Shown here: piece by piece, positions 17,001 to 28,896 of the stretch
Numbering within the stretch: position 1 is the stretch's first letter
How the letters are laid out: each line of letters begins with the position of its first letter
Origin: JADLHS01 sp964561105
GTDB lineage: Bacteria; Verrucomicrobiota; Verrucomicrobiia; Limisphaerales; JADLHS01
Direction of reading: 5' to 3'
Assembly: GCA_964561105.1 (NCBI GenBank)
Contig: CAZLOH010000005.1
Location: 1 to 64,000 of the forward strand
DNA length: 64,000 nucleotides
Notes under the pieces: generated by a model
What the model was told of the DNA's origin: nothing
The model's input: the letters and a program-made list of their open reading frames with translations, nothing else
The model's database searches: none
Translations under genes and position numbers: made by a program

Positions 17001-18484
17001 TCCATCCCACTCTCTTTGCTTTCTTTCATCCCAAGCCCGGCTCGGAACATTTGATGGACGCTGAAGCGCTCGATGTTGTGCAGGCTCAGCGAATCTACTT
17101 GATGTGGTCCAAGATATTGACTTCCGCTGCGTCGAAGGGCCTTTATGCCGCCGACCGCGTGAGCACGAAGGAAACCGACGCGCCAGAGAACCTCCAGAAA
17201 GAAACCTGGATCTTGGTTCAATGCCCAAGTCGACGCTTTGTCCAGCTTCACCTCGCCAATACTCATCTCAAGGCAAAGCGCTTCCAAATCCTTGCGACTC
17301 CAAGAATATGGTCGGCCGCGGAACGCCTCGAAGACGCTCTGTAGACCTGGATACTGAAATCGGTATTCCGCTGCGATATCCTTTGCTCGTTCGCTGGAAT
17401 AGGAAACCTCGCAATGACTGATTACATGGTAATCAATGGGGAACGCATCCTGAGTCCGAGCTTCCGTTACTGATTCAGTGCAGAACTGGATAATCTCACG
17501 CGGGCGGTAAAGCGTTCGGTCAACCACATAGTTAAACGACTTGCTTTTGCGATACTGTAGCGTTTCGACAAACACTGCATTCCAGCAGTCTTGGTCGCTC
17601 AGAGATTTGGCTGCGGGAACTGTGTGCCGAATTCGCTTTGCTGCGAGCGAAAGCAAGGCGTCCTCGTCCCACGAGACAGTTTCCATTACGTCGCGATACT
17701 TCTGAGCATCCTCGTAAAGCGATGGAATGCTGTCGTAGAGTTCTTTGCGCAACGAGACGAAGACACACAGCTGTTTGTGCTGGTCGTTTATTGAAAGTGC
17801 TGCTTGGACAAGTCCGGCAACAAATGCTTTTGCGTCTTCAGACGCATCCCACCCACGGTCAAGCTCATCAACCAAAATAACCACCGCCTTCTTACCGCAC
17901 ATCTCGTTCAACGCGGGAAGCAGTGAAGTAATCTCTTCAAGGCGATAAAGGTTGGTCAGTTCCTTTGTTTTCAGGCTTGCCTCGTAGCTGCCAATTTTGA
18001 TGCCTTCCATTCGCTTCAGATACGAAAAGAGGACAGCAATCGGGTTGGTTTGCTCACCTTGGAACTTATCGCGTAGGAATGTGTAGATTTTGGCTGCTCC
18101 ACCAGTCTTCAACTTTGGGCCAACTCTCGTGATCTCCTTCATCACTAAAACGTAAATCAGATACTTCCATGCGGCAGCATACGCGCCCTGTTTGGCCCAA
18201 GCTCCCTCGCTTTCCTTGGCCATGTGTTGAGACAGAATCTCGTAGGAGTAATTTTCAGGAGCTAGTTCAAGCACAAGGCTACCCCTGCTTCGTTCGCGCT
18301 CAGCTAGGACCTTAAACAAAGCGCTCTTTCCAGCTCCACGGTTTCCGAGCACGAGAGTCTTCTTGCGGGCGGCCAGTTGGGCGAAACTGTCAGACTCAAC
18401 GAAATAGTGAACCAAACCGTGATTGATGTCGCGTTCGGCAGCAGGAGCACCGAAGCCGAGGCTGGAGAGGTCTTGTGCGTTCAT
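16997..18484 (-). CDS. P-loop ATPase (Sll1717-like), first gene of the restriction operon
   Basis: The protein has 495 aa from ATG 18484; the longer open frame upstream only runs into the 22-bp gap after thiC. Walker A is GNRGAGKS at 47-54; Walker B is VVILVDELDRGWD at about 218-230. A sensor-like VSLRKELYDSI follows, and later FNYVVDRTLYRPREIIQF. The layout matches STAND/KAP-like P-loop ATPases of the Sll1717 family, which often sit in defence islands. No nuclease or membrane domain is seen. Its place at the head of the operon suggests that it regulates or powers the restriction module; that is inference. Base composition is visibly more AT-rich than thiC, in keeping with transfer. Confidence 0.8.
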   Translation of the reverse strand: MNAQDLSSLGFGAPAAERDINHGLVHYFVESDSFAQLAARKKTLVLGNRGAGKSALFKVLAERERSRGSLVLELAPENYSYEILSQHMAKESEGAWAKQGAYAAAWKYLIYVLVMKEITRVGPKLKTGGAAKIYTFLRDKFQGEQTNPIAVLFSYLKRMEGIKIGSYEASLKTKELTNLYRLEEITSLLPALNEMCGKKAVVILVDELDRGWDASEDAKAFVAGLVQAALSINDQHKQLCVFVSLRKELYDSIPSLYEDAQKYRDVMETVSWDEDALLSLAAKRIRHTVPAAKSLSDQDCWNAVFVETLQYRKSKSFNYVVDRTLYRPREIIQFCTESVTEARTQDAFPIDYHVISHCEVSYSSERAKDIAAEYRFQYPGLQSVFEAFRGRPYSWSRKDLEALCLEMSIGEVKLDKASTWALNQDPGFFLEVLWRVGFLRAHAVGGIKALRRSGSQYLGPHQVDSLSLHNIERFSVHQMFRAGLGMKESKESGME

Positions 18485-18506
18485 AGGTTCTGCTTGCTGT
18501 TGAGAT

Positions 18507-20537
<2,031 letters not shown>

Positions 20538-20611
20538 AAAACAGTTGACAGTTATTGGTTGATAGTGATGGCCATCGCGCTAATGCAGGGGAGGCGAAAA
20601 GAAGTTTCCGA

Positions 20612-20722
20612 TTCCTACGCCAGCATTACCTGGATCAGTTTTTCGGGTCTTCGGTGTTCCGCGCCGAACTCTCAGCCTTCGTCGTTCCGCGCCCGCGGAA
20701 CGGCCGGTTGGCTCCCCATCAC
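20612..20722 (-). promoter_or_regulatory. TPP (THI-box) riboswitch
   Basis: Read on the minus strand, the element runs GGGGAGCC, then GGCTGAGAG, then GACCCG, AACTGATCCAGGTAATGC and TGGCGTAGGAA, in the order and with the conserved bases of the thiamine pyrophosphate aptamer. A GC-rich hairpin (GTTCCGCG...CGCGGAAC, about 20685-20702) extends the P3 arm as an optional P3a stem. It lies about 75 nt upstream of the thiC ATG. It should lower thiC expression when TPP is plentiful, by a transcriptional or translational switch in the 20538-20611 leader. No gene lies in 20538-20801. Confidence 0.93.
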
Positions 20723-20801
20723 AGGCTGAGGCTAGGTCGTGGCGAAGGGTCGGTCAAGAAAACGAATCCGCCGCCATGTGCGGTTCGGCAACCGGTCGGG
20801 C

Positions 20802-21305
20802 TTACCCGCGATAGACCACCATCACTGCATAGTCGGTCATCAATTTTTGCGAGCCGATATCCAAGTGGGTGTAAGTCATGGGGGTGAGGCTGACAATGTT
20901 CGGTTCGCCGACTTTTTGCAGAAAGTTGGTGACAACTTCGTCGAACTTGTCGTGGCCGACTTCGATGCAATCCGTGTGGCGGATCGTTTTCACCTTCATC
21001 TTCTTGTCCGACTCGAGGGCGGCGACCTCCAGTGGCACGGAGGCCTTTTCGATCAGGCTGGCGGCAGGTTTGTCATGGACAGGCACCTTGAGGTGCATCT
21101 CGACCTTGGCGGCGGCGGAACCGGCCATGGTGCTGCCGTGATGTCCGGGCGGAGCCGCTGGGGTCGGAGCGGACGGGGCGGGTCTGGCGGCCTGGGGGAT
21201 GACGATCTTTTCCGAACAGGAAGGGCAGTTGATCTCGGAGCCGGCGCCCGCGCTGTCCACGGCGAGTTCCTGTTCGCATTTCGGGCAGTTGAAGATGATG
21301 TCCAT
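20802..21305 (-). CDS. Zinc-ribbon protein of unknown function
   Basis: The protein has 167 aa from ATG 21305. The first 40 residues form a zinc ribbon with two CxxC knuckles (FNCPKCEQEL and INCPSCSEKI). A proline/alanine-rich linker follows, then a C-terminal beta-rich domain (VKTIRHTDCIEVGHDKFDEVVTNFLQKVGE ... VMVVYRG) of unknown fold. Such zinc-ribbon plus linker plus small-domain proteins are common in Verrucomicrobia and lack a known function. There is no signal peptide. It diverges from pckG; the 233 bp between them are the likely promoter region, with nothing else seen. Confidence 0.75.
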   Translation of the reverse strand: MDIIFNCPKCEQELAVDSAGAGSEINCPSCSEKIVIPQAARPAPSAPTPAAPPGHHGSTMAGSAAAKVEMHLKVPVHDKPAASLIEKASVPLEVAALESDKKMKVKTIRHTDCIEVGHDKFDEVVTNFLQKVGEPNIVSLTPMTYTHLDIGSQKLMTDYAVMVVYRG

Positions 21306-21538
21306 AGGTCTGAGAGTTTGGTTGCGTTGGTGAGCCGAGCCTATGCCGGGTCTTGGTGTCTGACCAGAAAAAACTTCGTGGGGACGAACCAGCCAACGGT
21401 TTGTGTTGGCGGAGGTGAGCGGGGCTGGCAGTCTGGTGCGAGCCAATGGGCGGTCCGGAACGAGGGCCGGCAACCATGAACCGAATTGCTGTCGGTCGTT
21501 CTTCGGGTCCGGCCCGTGTCTGGAATCTGATGATTGTT

Positions 21539-23299
21539 ATGAATAGTCACGCTTCAACGAACAAAAGCCTGAGCCAATGGGTGAACGAAATGGCGGCGTT
21601 GTGCCAGCCGGCGAAGGTGCGGTGGTGTGACGGCTCGGGGGCGGAGAAGCAGGCGCTGACGAAGCAGGCCGTGGCGGATGGCGTGCTCGTCGAACTGGAC
21701 CAGCAGAAACTTCCGGGTTGTTACTACCATCGCTCGAATCCGAACGACGTGGCGCGGGTCGAGCAATGCACCTACATCTGCGCCGAGACGGAGGAGGACG
21801 CCGGGCCGACGAACAATTGGATGGCCCCCAAGGCCATGTATGCCAAACTGCGCGCGCTATGCGACGGCGCGATGCGCGGGCGAACGATGTATGTGGTGCC
21901 GTACCTGATGGGCCCGCCGGGGTCGCCCCTCGCCAAAGTCGGGATTGAACTGACGGATTCGGTCTATGTGGTGTTGAGCATGCGCATCATGACGCGCATG
22001 GGCCAGGTGGCCTTGGAGCATCTCGGCGACAGCGACGATTTCAATCGCGGGCTGCACTGCATGTTGGACATCAACCCGGAGCGCCGCTACATCGCACATT
22101 TTCCGCAGGACAACGCGATCATCTCGGTGGGGTCGAACTATGGCGGCAACGTGTTGCTCGGGAAAAAATGTCTCGCGTTGCGCATCGGTTCGTATCTGGG
22201 GCGCAAGGAAGGCTGGCTGGCCGAGCACATGTTGCTGTTGGGGGTGGAATCGCCGTCCGGCGAAAAGACCTTCGTGGCGGCGGCCTTCCCCAGCGCGTGC
22301 GGCAAGACGAATTTCGCCATGATCGTGCCGCCGCCGCAATTCAAAGGCTGGAAAGTCTGGACGGTGGGCGACGACATCGCGTGGATGAAGCCGGGACCGG
22401 ATGGGCGGCTGTGGGCAATCAATCCCGAGGCCGGCTATTTCGGCGTGGTGCCGGGCACCAGTTCGAGATCCAACCTGAATGCGATGAAGTTGATCCAGCG
22501 CGACACGATCTACACCAACGTCGCCCTCAGGCCGGACGGCACGGTCTGGTGGGAGGGACACGACGATCCACCGCCCGCCGAGTGCCTCGATTGGCGCGGA
22601 AACAAATGGACGCCGGACTCGCCGGAGAAGGCGGCGCATCCGAATTCGCGGTTTGCCGCCCCGATGCAAAACAATCCCATGCTCGCGGCCGAGGCCAACG
22701 ATCCGAACGGCGTGCCCATCAGCGCGATCATTTTTGGCGGTCGGCGCGCGGACACGATGCCGCTGGTCTATCAGGCGTTCAACTGGATCCATGGCGTCTT
22801 CGTTGGGGCCACCATGGGCTCGGAGACCACGGCGGCCGCCGTGGGTGGCGTCGGTCAGGTGCGGCGCGATCCGATGGCGATGCTGCCATTCTGCGGCTAC
22901 AACATGGGCGACTATTTCCGGCACTGGTTGACGATGCGAAAAAGGATCAAATTCCCGCCGCGGATTTTTTACGTGAACTGGTTTCGCAAGGACAAGGCGG
23001 GCAAATACCTCTGGCCCGGGTTTGGCGAAAACATGCGGGTGCTCAAATGGCTGGTGGATCGTTGCCGGGGCGAGGCCGATGCGGACGAGGCGCCGATCGG
23101 CTGGGTGCCCGGTCCCCGCAAGTTTGATCTCACCGGCCTGGTGGATTTTTCCGAAGCGCAATTTGATGAATTGCGCTCGATCAACTTCCAGGACTGGCGG
23201 CGGGAGATTTTGCGGCAGGACGAATTATTCCTGAAGTTGCACTCGCACCTGCCGAAGGAATTGACCTTCCAGCGCGAACTCCTGATCTCGCGGTTGTGA
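21539..23299 (+). CDS. pckG: Phosphoenolpyruvate carboxykinase (GTP)
   Basis: The protein has 586 aa and converts oxaloacetate to PEP with GTP in gluconeogenesis. The PROSITE signature FPSACGKTN (P-loop with the reactive cysteine) is exact. Other family blocks are YVVPYLMGPPGSPLAKVGIELTDS, PQDNAIISVGSNYGGN, GDDIAWMKPGPDG, NPEAGYFGVVPGT, FVGATMGSET and PRIFYVNWFRKD. The start is not certain: ATG 21539 fits the family N-terminus, but ATG 21530 in frame has a GGAA upstream at better spacing. The length fits GTP-type enzymes (about 580-630). Confidence 0.96.
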   Translation: MNSHASTNKSLSQWVNEMAALCQPAKVRWCDGSGAEKQALTKQAVADGVLVELDQQKLPGCYYHRSNPNDVARVEQCTYICAETEEDAGPTNNWMAPKAMYAKLRALCDGAMRGRTMYVVPYLMGPPGSPLAKVGIELTDSVYVVLSMRIMTRMGQVALEHLGDSDDFNRGLHCMLDINPERRYIAHFPQDNAIISVGSNYGGNVLLGKKCLALRIGSYLGRKEGWLAEHMLLLGVESPSGEKTFVAAAFPSACGKTNFAMIVPPPQFKGWKVWTVGDDIAWMKPGPDGRLWAINPEAGYFGVVPGTSSRSNLNAMKLIQRDTIYTNVALRPDGTVWWEGHDDPPPAECLDWRGNKWTPDSPEKAAHPNSRFAAPMQNNPMLAAEANDPNGVPISAIIFGGRRADTMPLVYQAFNWIHGVFVGATMGSETTAAAVGGVGQVRRDPMAMLPFCGYNMGDYFRHWLTMRKRIKFPPRIFYVNWFRKDKAGKYLWPGFGENMRVLKWLVDRCRGEADADEAPIGWVPGPRKFDLTGLVDFSEAQFDELRSINFQDWRREILRQDELFLKLHSHLPKELTFQRELLISRL

Positions 23300-23380
23300 C
23301 GTGGCCGGATTGACGCTGGCCGGATTGCCTGGCGGCGGAATCAGGAAGGCAAAAGTGCCCAAGCGATTGGCCGAAAATTG

Positions 23381-24058
23381 TCACAATTTCGTTAGCCAAC
23401 GGTGAGTCCTTTGAAGTAGCAGAATCCCAAGTCCGAACAATGCAAGCGCGCTGGGTTCGGGAATGGCCTGACTGGAAAACTGAATGGCATCCAGATAATC
23501 AATCCCGAGGCCTGGCTGGAATCGGAGTTCGGCTGTTTGGCCGGCGTATCCAGAAATATCCACGCCGAATAAAGTGCTAGTGGACGGACCGGATCCCAAA
23601 CGTACGGAGGCTAGTTGTTGCCCGCCTAGAAAGACAGCCGGGGCATAAAGGGCGAGAAATTGTAACGATCGTGCTTGCGCAGGGACGGTCCCGGTCTGGG
23701 CGAGTGCAACTGGAATAAAATCACCTGAGCTATTTGCAGCGCCGAAACCCACGGCATAACTCCCTTGCCAACTGCTCCACCCGGGCGGCACCAAGATAGC
23801 GATGAAAGGGGTTTGTCCCGGCAATCCGATGGGGACGCCGTTAGGTAAGGTCGTGGTCTGTGCTTGGCCACCGATATATCCAGTCCACCCGGGAAATGCA
23901 GGCACAAACTGCACAGAACCGTTCGGGTCAGTTGGAACTGGGACTAACTGGGCTGCTTCAAAATCTAGGTTCTGGAACGTGCCTTGACCGAGAGCATGAA
24001 CGGTCATCGTGGCTGGGAACGCGACGATGATTAGTAGATTTCTTAGTTGTGAAGTCAT
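23381..24058 (-). CDS. PEP-CTERM sorting-domain protein (exosortase substrate)
   Basis: The protein has 225 aa. It has an N-terminal signal peptide (NLLIIVAFPATMTVHALG), a beta-sandwich-like body (FQNLDFEAAQ...) and a C-terminal PEP-CTERM signal: IPEPSALALFGLGILLL followed by basic residues RTHR. Exosortase should cut at this motif and release or attach the protein in the envelope or extracellular matrix. It begins 12 bp after the stop of the giant RCC1 protein gene, so the two form an operon. The short palindrome AAATTGT-C-ACAATTT overlaps its stop codon (23375-23389). Confidence 0.88.
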   Translation of the reverse strand: MTSQLRNLLIIVAFPATMTVHALGQGTFQNLDFEAAQLVPVPTDPNGSVQFVPAFPGWTGYIGGQAQTTTLPNGVPIGLPGQTPFIAILVPPGWSSWQGSYAVGFGAANSSGDFIPVALAQTGTVPAQARSLQFLALYAPAVFLGGQQLASVRLGSGPSTSTLFGVDISGYAGQTAELRFQPGLGIDYLDAIQFSSQAIPEPSALALFGLGILLLQRTHRWLTKL

Positions 24059-24070
24059 AGCGTTTTCGTT

Positions 24071-27000
24071 TCACTTTGTTACAAACGGATCTCCGACGGC
24101 TTGAAAAAATGCGGTATTTCGAGAGTTCCACGCAGCACTTCCGAAACATTTCCCACTTGCCCACAGACCGAAATATAAATCGGCCTTGTTGACGCCGAAG
24201 AGAGTTGGTTCTTCAACATGAGTCACCGCACCAACGGGCGTGTTCATGTAGTTTGTTCCACCGAAGGCGTCGGCGGAGAACCACTGCGAGAAATGGCCCA
24301 TCTGTGGCCATTGACGTGAGCCGTTAAACGACTCAACGGTTTCGATGATCCACCAGCGGCTGTTCCCCGTCCATTTCACTTTGCCGTCCACTGCGTAAAA
24401 TCCACCAAGCCAGGTGCTGTGTGCGCCCCAAGAGATGTAACCCGCGACATCCGTGGCATTCGTCAACTGGTGTTGCGGCAACTGTAGTTGACTGGTGCAG
24501 TCTCCATTTGTATTGAAGCTCAGGCACGGCTGGTTGGTCCCCGAATAAAGAATGGCGTTCGGTAAGATGCCTGCTGCCAAAAGACCGTTGGTTGCCGCAA
24601 ATACGGTGCTTCCAAATTCGGCGTATTCGAACGCTCGCACGTTATCCACGATGTAGTTTGTATTTTCATAGCCGCCTGCGCTGGCGCTGATAAAAAATTT
24701 GCCGGGCGAGTAGTTCGTGCCAAAGAATTCGAGCTTGTCTATGTAAGCTTTGCAGTCGTTGGTCGTGCGCTGGTTGATGCACGTCACGAAGGGTGGAATT
24801 CCCGGTGCCGCCGTATGCAGGCGGTAGCTCGGACTGGGAAAGGGCGTTACCCCGTCACCAACCCGCCCGGGTAAATCCAGAAACCAGATGAGGTATTGCG
24901 GGCGTTTCGTCGGATTATCCTTCAACCAGTTCAAGTACGGTGTCTGCACTTGATTGGTGAAGTCCGCGTTGGAAATGAGTTCGTTGGTGGCGCACGAGAC
25001 TCCCAGTTCATTCGCGCCGCCGACCATGGGGCGGTGGGCGAGGTAGTAATCCTTCACCCAAATGCTGTTCGTCGAGTTGGTGTTGTAGATGAGCAACAAA
25101 TCTTTCGTCACATCCACCGGATATTGTACCAGCGGCGAGAACACGCCGGCCAGGGTGTGGTCGCCGCCGGCGGCAATCAGTTTCACATTGTTGAGCAGGC
25201 TCGGGACATTCGTCTGACCCGCGCTGTTGTCGCCCCAGCAAACCACGGTGCCGTCATTCTTCAACGCCACGCCGTGCGCCCGGCCCGCCGCAAGCGCCAT
25301 CACGTTGCTCAAGCCAGCCGGGACGCTGCATTGATTTTCGCTGTTATCGCCCCACGCGCTGATGCTGCCATTTTCCTTGAGCGCCAGACTGAAGCGTTCG
25401 CCGGCGGCAATCGCGACGACGTTGCTCAACCCGCTGGGCACATTGGTCTGCCCGCTGCCGTTGTAACCCCACGAAATCACCGTGCCGTCGGCCTTGAGTG
25501 CCAGGCTGTGGTAGGCCCCGGCGGCAACCGCCGTGACATTCGTCACGCCGACGGGCACGTCCGTGAGGTTCCACACGCCGGGGAGATTCAAGCCCCAGGC
25601 CAGGATGTTGCCATTGGTCCGCACCGCCAGGTTGTGATACCGCCCCGCCGAAATGCTTCGGAGGCCGTAGTTGTTGGCCGGCACCGTGTTCGCGTCCGCG
25701 CCCGCCTGGCCCCACGCCGTCACGGAGCCATCCCGGCGCAACACCAGGGTGTGCGCGTAACCGGCCGAGGCGGAGACCAGATTGGTCAAATCATTCGGCA
25801 GCGTCGCCCACGCGTAACCCCAATACGCAAGCCCGCCATCTTCTCTGACCGCCACGGAATGATACTGGCCCGCCGAGACCGCCAGCGTGTTGGTCAGGTC
25901 AACGGGATACTGGGCCTGTCCGTCGCTGTTGTCGCCCCACGCCACGGTCGAGCCGGGTTTGGGCAGGGAAATCACGCGCATCGTCCACGGTCCGGCCGCG
26001 TTCGTGCCGACCGGATTCCAGACCTGCACGGAGTAATTGGCATTCGCAGGATTGGTCTGCCACAGTGGCACCCACGGCAACGGTTGGTAATAGTTTTGGT
26101 TGGTCGCGCCAACGATGGCAACGCCGTTGGTGTACCATTGATATTGGAGCGGATAGCGTTGGGTTTCCAATGCCGTCGCCTGCACGGTGAAATAGATCGG
26201 AGCGCTGACGCCGTTGGTGAACCAGTTGGTGCTGGGCGCAGTCGGAGTCGTGTTGGTGATCAGCGGCGGACCGATCAAGGTCAAGGTCGCCACGCTGCTG
26301 GTGATGGCGCCCGCGCCCGTGGCAATGACGACCGAGTAGCCTCCTTGATTGGCGGTGTTGATATTGGTCACGGTCAAGGCCGCGTTGGTCTGGTTCGTGA
26401 GATTCACCCCGTTAAACTGCCATTGGTAATGCACCCCGGCAAGGCCCAGCCCGAGCGCGGTGTAGGTGACATTCGCACCGGGTAACTCGGGACGGCCCAG
26501 CGGGGATTTCAGGATCAATGGCAGTTGTCGTCCGGATCGGACGGCAAGGTTGTGGGTTACTCCCGCCGCGATGGCCACCACATTGCTTTGCAGGAAATCC
26601 GGAGTCGGCAGGTCGCCCCAGCCCACCACCGAACCATCGGCCCGCAACGCCAGACTATGGTAACCGCCCGCGGCAATCGCCACCACGTTCGACAACCCCT
26701 CCGGAACGATTGACTGCCCGAAGTCCGCTCCCAAAATGCTGTTGTCCGGATCATTCACCGTGCCTGCTCCCCACGCCGCCACGGTGCCGTTATTCCGCAA
26801 GGCCAGCGTGTGCCAGGCGCCCGCCGCGATCGCCACCACGTTGCTCAAGCCGGCGGGGACATTGGTTACATTCCAACCAAACGACGAATAGTTCAGCCCC
26901 CAGGCCCGCACCGTGCCATTGGTCAACAACGCCACCGAGTGATCCCAACCGGCCGCCACCGCTTTGGCAGCGGGCAATCCCAGCGGCACCTGGGTATACG

Positions 27001-28777
27001 GCGCGCTGTTGCTGACATAGTAGCTCCACGTCCAGACGTTGCCGTTGGCCAGCAAAGCCACGTCATGGTCGGCGCCGGCCGCCACCGCAATCAGATTGGT
27101 CCAGTTGCCGGGAAAGTTGGCGGCGGAATAGCCATCCTGCGTCCACCAATCACCCCACACGGTGGCCGTGCTGTCCGCTCGCAAAGCGAGCGTGTGGTGC
27201 GTCCCCGCGGAGAAGGCCGCGCAGTTGGTAAACGTCACCGGCACATTAGTCTGGCCGTAAAGATTGTCACCCCAAGCCACCACCGTGCCGTTCTGGCGCC
27301 GGGCCAGACTGAAACCAAATCCCGCGCCCACGACCGCCACAGCGCGCAGATTTTCCGGCACCTCGCCTTGGCCATGCGTGTCGTCACCCCAGGCCACCAC
27401 CATCAAATCATGCGGGTTGGTCGAATTCGTGCCGCCGTGGTATTCCTGCAAGTTGCTCAGCCAGTCGCCGTCGGGATCGTCCCCGGCATCCGCCGGATCC
27501 AGAGGATTGAGTTGGTTGTCCATCTCCCATTTGTCCGGTAGGCCATCGGCATCTGTGTCGTTGGTGCTGACCAGCGTCTTGCTGACCAACCGCTCATACG
27601 CATCCGTCAGTCCGTCGCCATCCGAATCCAGAGACGTACCGAGCAGGTAGAATGTCTGGCCGGTCGGCTGATTCGTGTATTGATACGTCGAACAACTCGG
27701 CCCGCGCTCCAGCCACGTCCAGTTGGCAGCCGTGAGGCTGGGACCGGAAAAATTGGTGGTCGAGAAAATGTCCGCCGGCCCGTTCGTCCCTTGCACGTCA
27801 AACGTCACCGTCCAACCCTGATTCGTCACCCACACCGAAATCACATTGGTGATGTAGAGCGGCGAGTTGGTAATGCACTCTGCCGCCGGCCCGCTCAACA
27901 ACCGTTGCATCCCACTCCCCGCTTCCCTGACGGCGGGACCTTTCATCGCTCTCATCGCCGCCCATTTCGCCCGGAGTTCCGCCTTGAAAGCCATCTCCTC
28001 CTCACTGACCGGCCCCAGCACTGTGATGTCCCGGAGGGCCAGGTAATGAAACGCCAGCCGCAGCGGACGCGCGAAACAATACACCTCGTCGAACTCACCG
28101 TCCGCCGACAATTCACCTGCCAGCGTGCTGCCAATCACCAACCGCGTCACCTCGGCCGGCACACTCAACGTCGCCGCGCCCCTGGCGACCACTTCCCCAT
28201 CCAGCAACAACTCCGTGCCGTTGGTGCCGTAATTCAAAATCACCTGATGCCAACTGCCGGCTGCCCAATCAATCTTTGCGGCCACCAACAACTCCTTTTC
28301 CTCCGGCCCCACCCACCGCAACGCCCTCCCGTCCGCACTCACCTGCAAGGACCACAACGCCGCCGACTTCGGACCCGCCACCGCCACCAATTCCACCAAC
28401 GGCACGGCCCTCCCCGGCCCGCTGCCGCTCGACCAGTGCGGACTAAACCAAAAGCGCAACGATCCCTGGCCCGTGGCCACCTGCGCCTGACCGGTCTCGC
28501 CCAAACCCGCAATCACCAGCGGCGTGACTGCTCCAGCGCGCTCCAAACTGTAACCCGACCACGACTCGCGCAGCGTGCCCAAGGTGGGCAGTTCCACCAC
28601 CGCGTTGCTCACCCCGGCGTGATACAGCTCGTCAAACGTTTCGGTATAGGTCGCCCGCGCCAACTCCGGCAACGGCGGCCACATCGGCGGACGCGGCGCG
28701 GCTTTCGTTTGTGAGGGCGCATAGGCATAGAACGCAAACGAAACAATGATCCAGAGCAACCAGTTCTTAGTTTTCAT
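24071..28777 (-). CDS. Giant secreted protein: LamG, TSP3, two RCC1-repeat blocks, Ig-like and TIGR03790 C-terminal domain
   Basis: The protein has 1568 aa from ATG 28777 (MKTKNWLLWIIVSFAFYAYA, a clear signal peptide); the longer upstream frame is rejected. Order: signal; LamG-like domain with LWSLQVSADG and SWHQVILNYGTNGTELLLDG (about 40-230); calcium-binding thrombospondin type 3 repeats (DSDGDGLTDAYE, DTDADGLPDKWE; about 390-450); first RCC1-like block (about 460-750, units such as VVAWGDN, VVAIAAG and HSLALR); Ig-like domain (about 755-840); second RCC1 block (about 940-1215); and a C-terminal domain with LLIYNTNSTNSIWVKDYYLAHR matching the TIGR03790 family. No anchor or PEP-CTERM is seen on it. 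It is probably a surface or extracellular adhesion or binding protein. The 119 bp upstream to the XRE gene hold the divergent promoter. Confidence 0.88.
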   Translation of the reverse strand: MKTKNWLLWIIVSFAFYAYAPSQTKAAPRPPMWPPLPELARATYTETFDELYHAGVSNAVVELPTLGTLRESWSGYSLERAGAVTPLVIAGLGETGQAQVATGQGSLRFWFSPHWSSGSGPGRAVPLVELVAVAGPKSAALWSLQVSADGRALRWVGPEEKELLVAAKIDWAAGSWHQVILNYGTNGTELLLDGEVVARGAATLSVPAEVTRLVIGSTLAGELSADGEFDEVYCFARPLRLAFHYLALRDITVLGPVSEEEMAFKAELRAKWAAMRAMKGPAVREAGSGMQRLLSGPAAECITNSPLYITNVISVWVTNQGWTVTFDVQGTNGPADIFSTTNFSGPSLTAANWTWLERGPSCSTYQYTNQPTGQTFYLLGTSLDSDGDGLTDAYERLVSKTLVSTNDTDADGLPDKWEMDNQLNPLDPADAGDDPDGDWLSNLQEYHGGTNSTNPHDLMVVAWGDDTHGQGEVPENLRAVAVVGAGFGFSLARRQNGTVVAWGDNLYGQTNVPVTFTNCAAFSAGTHHTLALRADSTATVWGDWWTQDGYSAANFPGNWTNLIAVAAGADHDVALLANGNVWTWSYYVSNSAPYTQVPLGLPAAKAVAAGWDHSVALLTNGTVRAWGLNYSSFGWNVTNVPAGLSNVVAIAAGAWHTLALRNNGTVAAWGAGTVNDPDNSILGADFGQSIVPEGLSNVVAIAAGGYHSLALRADGSVVGWGDLPTPDFLQSNVVAIAAGVTHNLAVRSGRQLPLILKSPLGRPELPGANVTYTALGLGLAGVHYQWQFNGVNLTNQTNAALTVTNINTANQGGYSVVIATGAGAITSSVATLTLIGPPLITNTTPTAPSTNWFTNGVSAPIYFTVQATALETQRYPLQYQWYTNGVAIVGATNQNYYQPLPWVPLWQTNPANANYSVQVWNPVGTNAAGPWTMRVISLPKPGSTVAWGDNSDGQAQYPVDLTNTLAVSAGQYHSVAVREDGGLAYWGYAWATLPNDLTNLVSASAGYAHTLVLRRDGSVTAWGQAGADANTVPANNYGLRSISAGRYHNLAVRTNGNILAWGLNLPGVWNLTDVPVGVTNVTAVAAGAYHSLALKADGTVISWGYNGSGQTNVPSGLSNVVAIAAGERFSLALKENGSISAWGDNSENQCSVPAGLSNVMALAAGRAHGVALKNDGTVVCWGDNSAGQTNVPSLLNNVKLIAAGGDHTLAGVFSPLVQYPVDVTKDLLLIYNTNSTNSIWVKDYYLAHRPMVGGANELGVSCATNELISNADFTNQVQTPYLNWLKDNPTKRPQYLIWFLDLPGRVGDGVTPFPSPSYRLHTAAPGIPPFVTCINQRTTNDCKAYIDKLEFFGTNYSPGKFFISASAGGYENTNYIVDNVRAFEYAEFGSTVFAATNGLLAAGILPNAILYSGTNQPCLSFNTNGDCTSQLQLPQHQLTNATDVAGYISWGAHSTWLGGFYAVDGKVKWTGNSRWWIIETVESFNGSRQWPQMGHFSQWFSADAFGGTNYMNTPVGAVTHVEEPTLFGVNKADLYFGLWASGKCFGSAAWNSRNTAFFQAVGDPFVTK

Positions 28778-28896
28778 TTTCCGAGTGTGGTTCCGAAATT
28801 CACTGCGAAGGTCGCCGTCATCGTAGCTGCAATCGTGGTGGCTGCAAGAATATAATCTTATCCGAGTAGCGCGCCGTTCCGCTGCAGCGTTGGTAA

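Noticed and set aside
23375..23389. AAATTGT-C-ACAATTT palindrome as a terminator between pckG and the PEP-CTERM gene
   Set aside because: It overlaps the end of the PEP-CTERM coding sequence, has an AT-only short stem and no T-run.
24071..28777. Regularly spaced similar stretches suggesting a CRISPR-like array
   Set aside because: They are degenerate RCC1 protein repeats (VVAIAAG...HSLALR, WGDN) in one reading frame, with no constant DNA repeat or unique spacers. No CRISPR array or cas gene was found in the window.
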